Assembly (NCBI GenBank): GCA_937908115.1 | Contig: CALEQZ010000016.1 | Span: forward strand, 1 to 15,731 | Length of the DNA stretch: 15,731 nt | Origin: an uncultured Alcaligenaceae bacterium | Lineage (GTDB): Bacteria > Pseudomonadota > Gammaproteobacteria > Burkholderiales > Burkholderiaceae_B | Direction of reading: 5' to 3' | Shown: positions 14,080-15,731 of the stretch, one piece after another | How positions within the stretch are numbered: the stretch's first letter is position 1 | How the letters are laid out: every line of letters begins with the position of its first letter | Position numbers and translations under genes: made by a program | The notes under the pieces: generated by a model | What the model saw: the letters and a program-made list of their open reading frames with translations, nothing else | What the model was told of the DNA's origin: nothing | Databases searched by the model: none

Positions 14080-15731
14080 TATTGGTGTATCAGCACGAAG
14101 AAAGTGACCAGCGCCATGATCCCGATGATCATCGCGAACGCGTAGTGGTAGATGTAGCCCGACTGCAGCACGCGGCTGGCCGCGGCCACCCAGCCGACCA
14201 CGCGCGCGCTGCCGTTGACCAGCAGGCCGTCGATCAGGCCCCGGTCACCGCCCTGCCACAGGCCGCGGCCCAGGCAGCGCGTGCCACGGGCGATGATCTG
14301 CTCGTTGACCCAATCCACGTAGTACTTGTTTTCGAGGATCTTGTTGATGCCCGAGAGCTTGGCATGGATGGCCTGGGGCACGGCCGGGTTGACCAGATAG
14401 CAGTACCAAGCCACCACGGCGCCGGCCACGGCCAGCCAGAACGGCGCGGTCGTAAAGGCATGCAGCCCGTAGGCGACCCAACCATGCCAGTGCGAGGCCA
14501 GTTCGGCCATGGCCGGGTGCGCCGGCAGCACGGCGATGACGCCATCGAAGAAGTCGCCGAACAGCATCGGGTCGATGACCATGGCGCCGATGATGACCGA
14601 CGGGATGGCCAGCAGCGCCAGCGGCAGCGTCACCACCCAGGGCGACTCGTGCGGCGTGCCGCCGTGATGACCGTGGTCGTCATGCGCGTGCGCGTCATGG
14701 CCGTGGCCGTGCCCGTCATGCGCGGCAAAGCGCTCCTTGCCGTGGAAGACCAGGAAGTACACCCGGAAGGAATACAGCGAGGTCACGAACACGCCGATCA
14801 ACGTCGCGTAGTAGGCAAAGCGCGCGCCCCAGACATTGGCCGCGCCGGCCGCCTCGATGATGTGCTCCTTGGAATAGAAGCCCGAGAAGAACGGCGTGCC
14901 CACTAGCGCCAGCGTGCCCAGCAGGAAGGTGATCCAGGTCAGCGGCATGTACTTGCGCAGGCCGCCCATGTTGCGGATGTCCTGGTCGTGGTGCATGCCG
15001 ATGATGACCGAGCCGGCGGCCAAGAACAGCAGCGCCTTGAAGAAGGCGTGCGTCATCAGGTGGAAGATCGCCACCGAATAGGCCGACGCGCCCAGCGCCA
15101 CCGTCATGTAGCCCAGCTGCGACAGCGTGGAGTACGCCACCACGCGCTTGATGTCGTTCTGGATGATGCCCAGGATGCCCAGGAACAGCGCGCCGATCGC
15201 GCCGATGACGATGACGAAGGACAGCGCCGTATCGGACAGCTCGTACAGGGGCGAGAAGCGCGCCACCATGAAGATGCCCGCCGTCACCATGGTCGCGGCG
15301 TGGATCAGCGCGGAAATCGGCGTGGGGCCTTCCATCGAATCGGGCAGCCAGGCGTGCAGGGGCACCTGAGCCGACTTGCCCATGGCGCCGATGAACAGGC
15401 AGATGCAGGCCACCGTCAACAGCATCCAGTCCGTGCCGGGGAAGGTCTCGCCCGCCAGCTGCTGCGCCTGGCCAAAAATGTCGCCGTAGTGCATGCTGCC
15501 CGTGTAGGCAAACAGCAGGCCAATGCCCAGCACGAAGCCGAAGTCACCGACACGGTTGATCAGGAACGCCTTCATGTTGGCGAAGATCGCCGTGGGCCGC
15601 GTGTACCAGAAGCCGATCAGCAGGTACGACACCAGGCCGACCGCCTCCCAGCCGAAGAAGAGCTGGAGCATGTTATTGGACATGACCAGCATCAGCATCG
15701 AGAAGGTGAACAGCGAGATGTACGCGAAGAA
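14079..15731 (-). CDS. nuoL: NuoL, NADH:quinone oxidoreductase (complex I) distal antiporter-like subunit, N-terminus missing
   Basis: The frame is open to the right edge (FFAYISLFTFSMLMLVMSNN), so the gene continues outside; about 550 residues are visible against some 610-690 for whole NuoL. This is the most distal proton-pumping subunit, with the long amphipathic lateral helix near its C-terminus. Family marks are FFGWEAVGLVSYLLIGFWY, NRVGDFGFVLGIGLL, SAQVPLHAWLPDSMEGPTPI, VVAYSTLSQLGYM, HAFFKALLFLAAGSV and TPFFSGFYSKEHIIEAA. An unusual point is a very histidine-rich loop encoded at 14649-14720, with ten His and four Asp in 24 residues, followed by ESPWVVTLPL. The last codons overlap nuoM (TAATG). 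The upstream nuoJ/nuoK genes would lie beyond the edge. Confidence 0.95.
   Translation of the reverse strand, partial: FFAYISLFTFSMLMLVMSNNMLQLFFGWEAVGLVSYLLIGFWYTRPTAIFANMKAFLINRVGDFGFVLGIGLLFAYTGSMHYGDIFGQAQQLAGETFPGTDWMLLTVACICLFIGAMGKSAQVPLHAWLPDSMEGPTPISALIHAATMVTAGIFMVARFSPLYELSDTALSFVIVIGAIGALFLGILGIIQNDIKRVVAYSTLSQLGYMTVALGASAYSVAIFHLMTHAFFKALLFLAAGSVIIGMHHDQDIRNMGGLRKYMPLTWITFLLGTLALVGTPFFSGFYSKEHIIEAAGAANVWGARFAYYATLIGVFVTSLYSFRVYFLVFHGKERFAAHDGHGHGHDAHAHDDHGHHGGTPHESPWVVTLPLALLAIPSVIIGAMVIDPMLFGDFFDGVIAVLPAHPAMAELASHWHGWVAYGLHAFTTAPFWLAVAGAVVAWYCYLVNPAVPQAIHAKLSGINKILENKYYVDWVNEQIIARGTRCLGRGLWQGGDRGLIDGLLVNGSARVVGWVAAASRVLQSGYIYHYAFAMIIGIMALVTFFVLIHQ

Noticed and set aside
10951..14145. 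A 1064-codon open frame on the plus strand, antisense to nuoN and nuoM
   Set aside because: It covers two well-conserved membrane subunits. Its product is a His/Gln/Arg-rich string that mirrors hydrophobic codons read backwards, with no domain and no start signal.
14649..14720. A possible tandem DNA repeat or small CRISPR-like array
   Set aside because: The periodicity comes from repeated His/Gly/Asp codons in nuoL; units are too short and irregular, and there are no spacers.

Overview
The window is GC-rich with dense, mostly operonic genes and is best read as a chromosomal segment of a Bordetella-type betaproteobacterium (Burkholderiales, Alcaligenaceae). The main pointers are a risA/risS two-component pair beside an ahpC/ahpD pair, a fused tsaB-rimI gene, a complex I operon ending in nuoL-nuoM-nuoN plus a DUF2818 gene, and GC-rich third codon positions throughout. 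The sensor kinase risS is open from start to stop. From memory, risS is frameshifted in B. pertussis, so an intact copy favours B. bronchiseptica, B. parapertussis or a relative. This species call is an inference from the sequence alone.

Left part (1-1585, minus strand): the start of a probable uracil-DNA glycosylase family gene runs off the left edge. Upstream of it is a single ORF that fuses TsaB (tRNA t6A synthesis) to RimI (protein N-acetyltransferase). A 134-bp divergent region separates this from risA. Centre left (1720-5074, plus strand): risA and risS overlap by 14 bp. They are followed by a three-cysteine peroxiredoxin (ahpC), whose promoter lies partly inside the end of risS, then a strong terminator hairpin, then ahpD, the CxxC reductant of this AhpC type.

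Centre (5116-9796): ispF and ispD (minus strand, overlapping by ATGA) encode two enzymes of the MEP isoprenoid pathway. They converge on ahpD and diverge from mfd, the transcription-repair coupling factor, across only 29 bp. serB (phosphoserine phosphatase) follows mfd.

Right part (10755-15731, minus strand): the 3' end of the nuo operon encodes the three antiporter-like proton-pumping subunits NuoL (cut by the right edge), NuoM and NuoN, then a small membrane protein of the DUF2818 family. A hairpin with a T tract at 10675-10693 probably ends this operon against serB.

Apart from the window edges I see no insertion sequence, phage, CRISPR, tRNA or rRNA, and no gene-free stretch longer than about 135 bp. 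This is core chromosome rather than an accessory island, and I found no convincing new multi-gene system. The most interesting points are regulatory and architectural: repeats around the ahpC promoter, a terminator between ahpC and ahpD, a near-leaderless mfd start, the TsaB-RimI fusion, a histidine-rich loop in NuoL, and a DUF2818 protein coupled to complex I.
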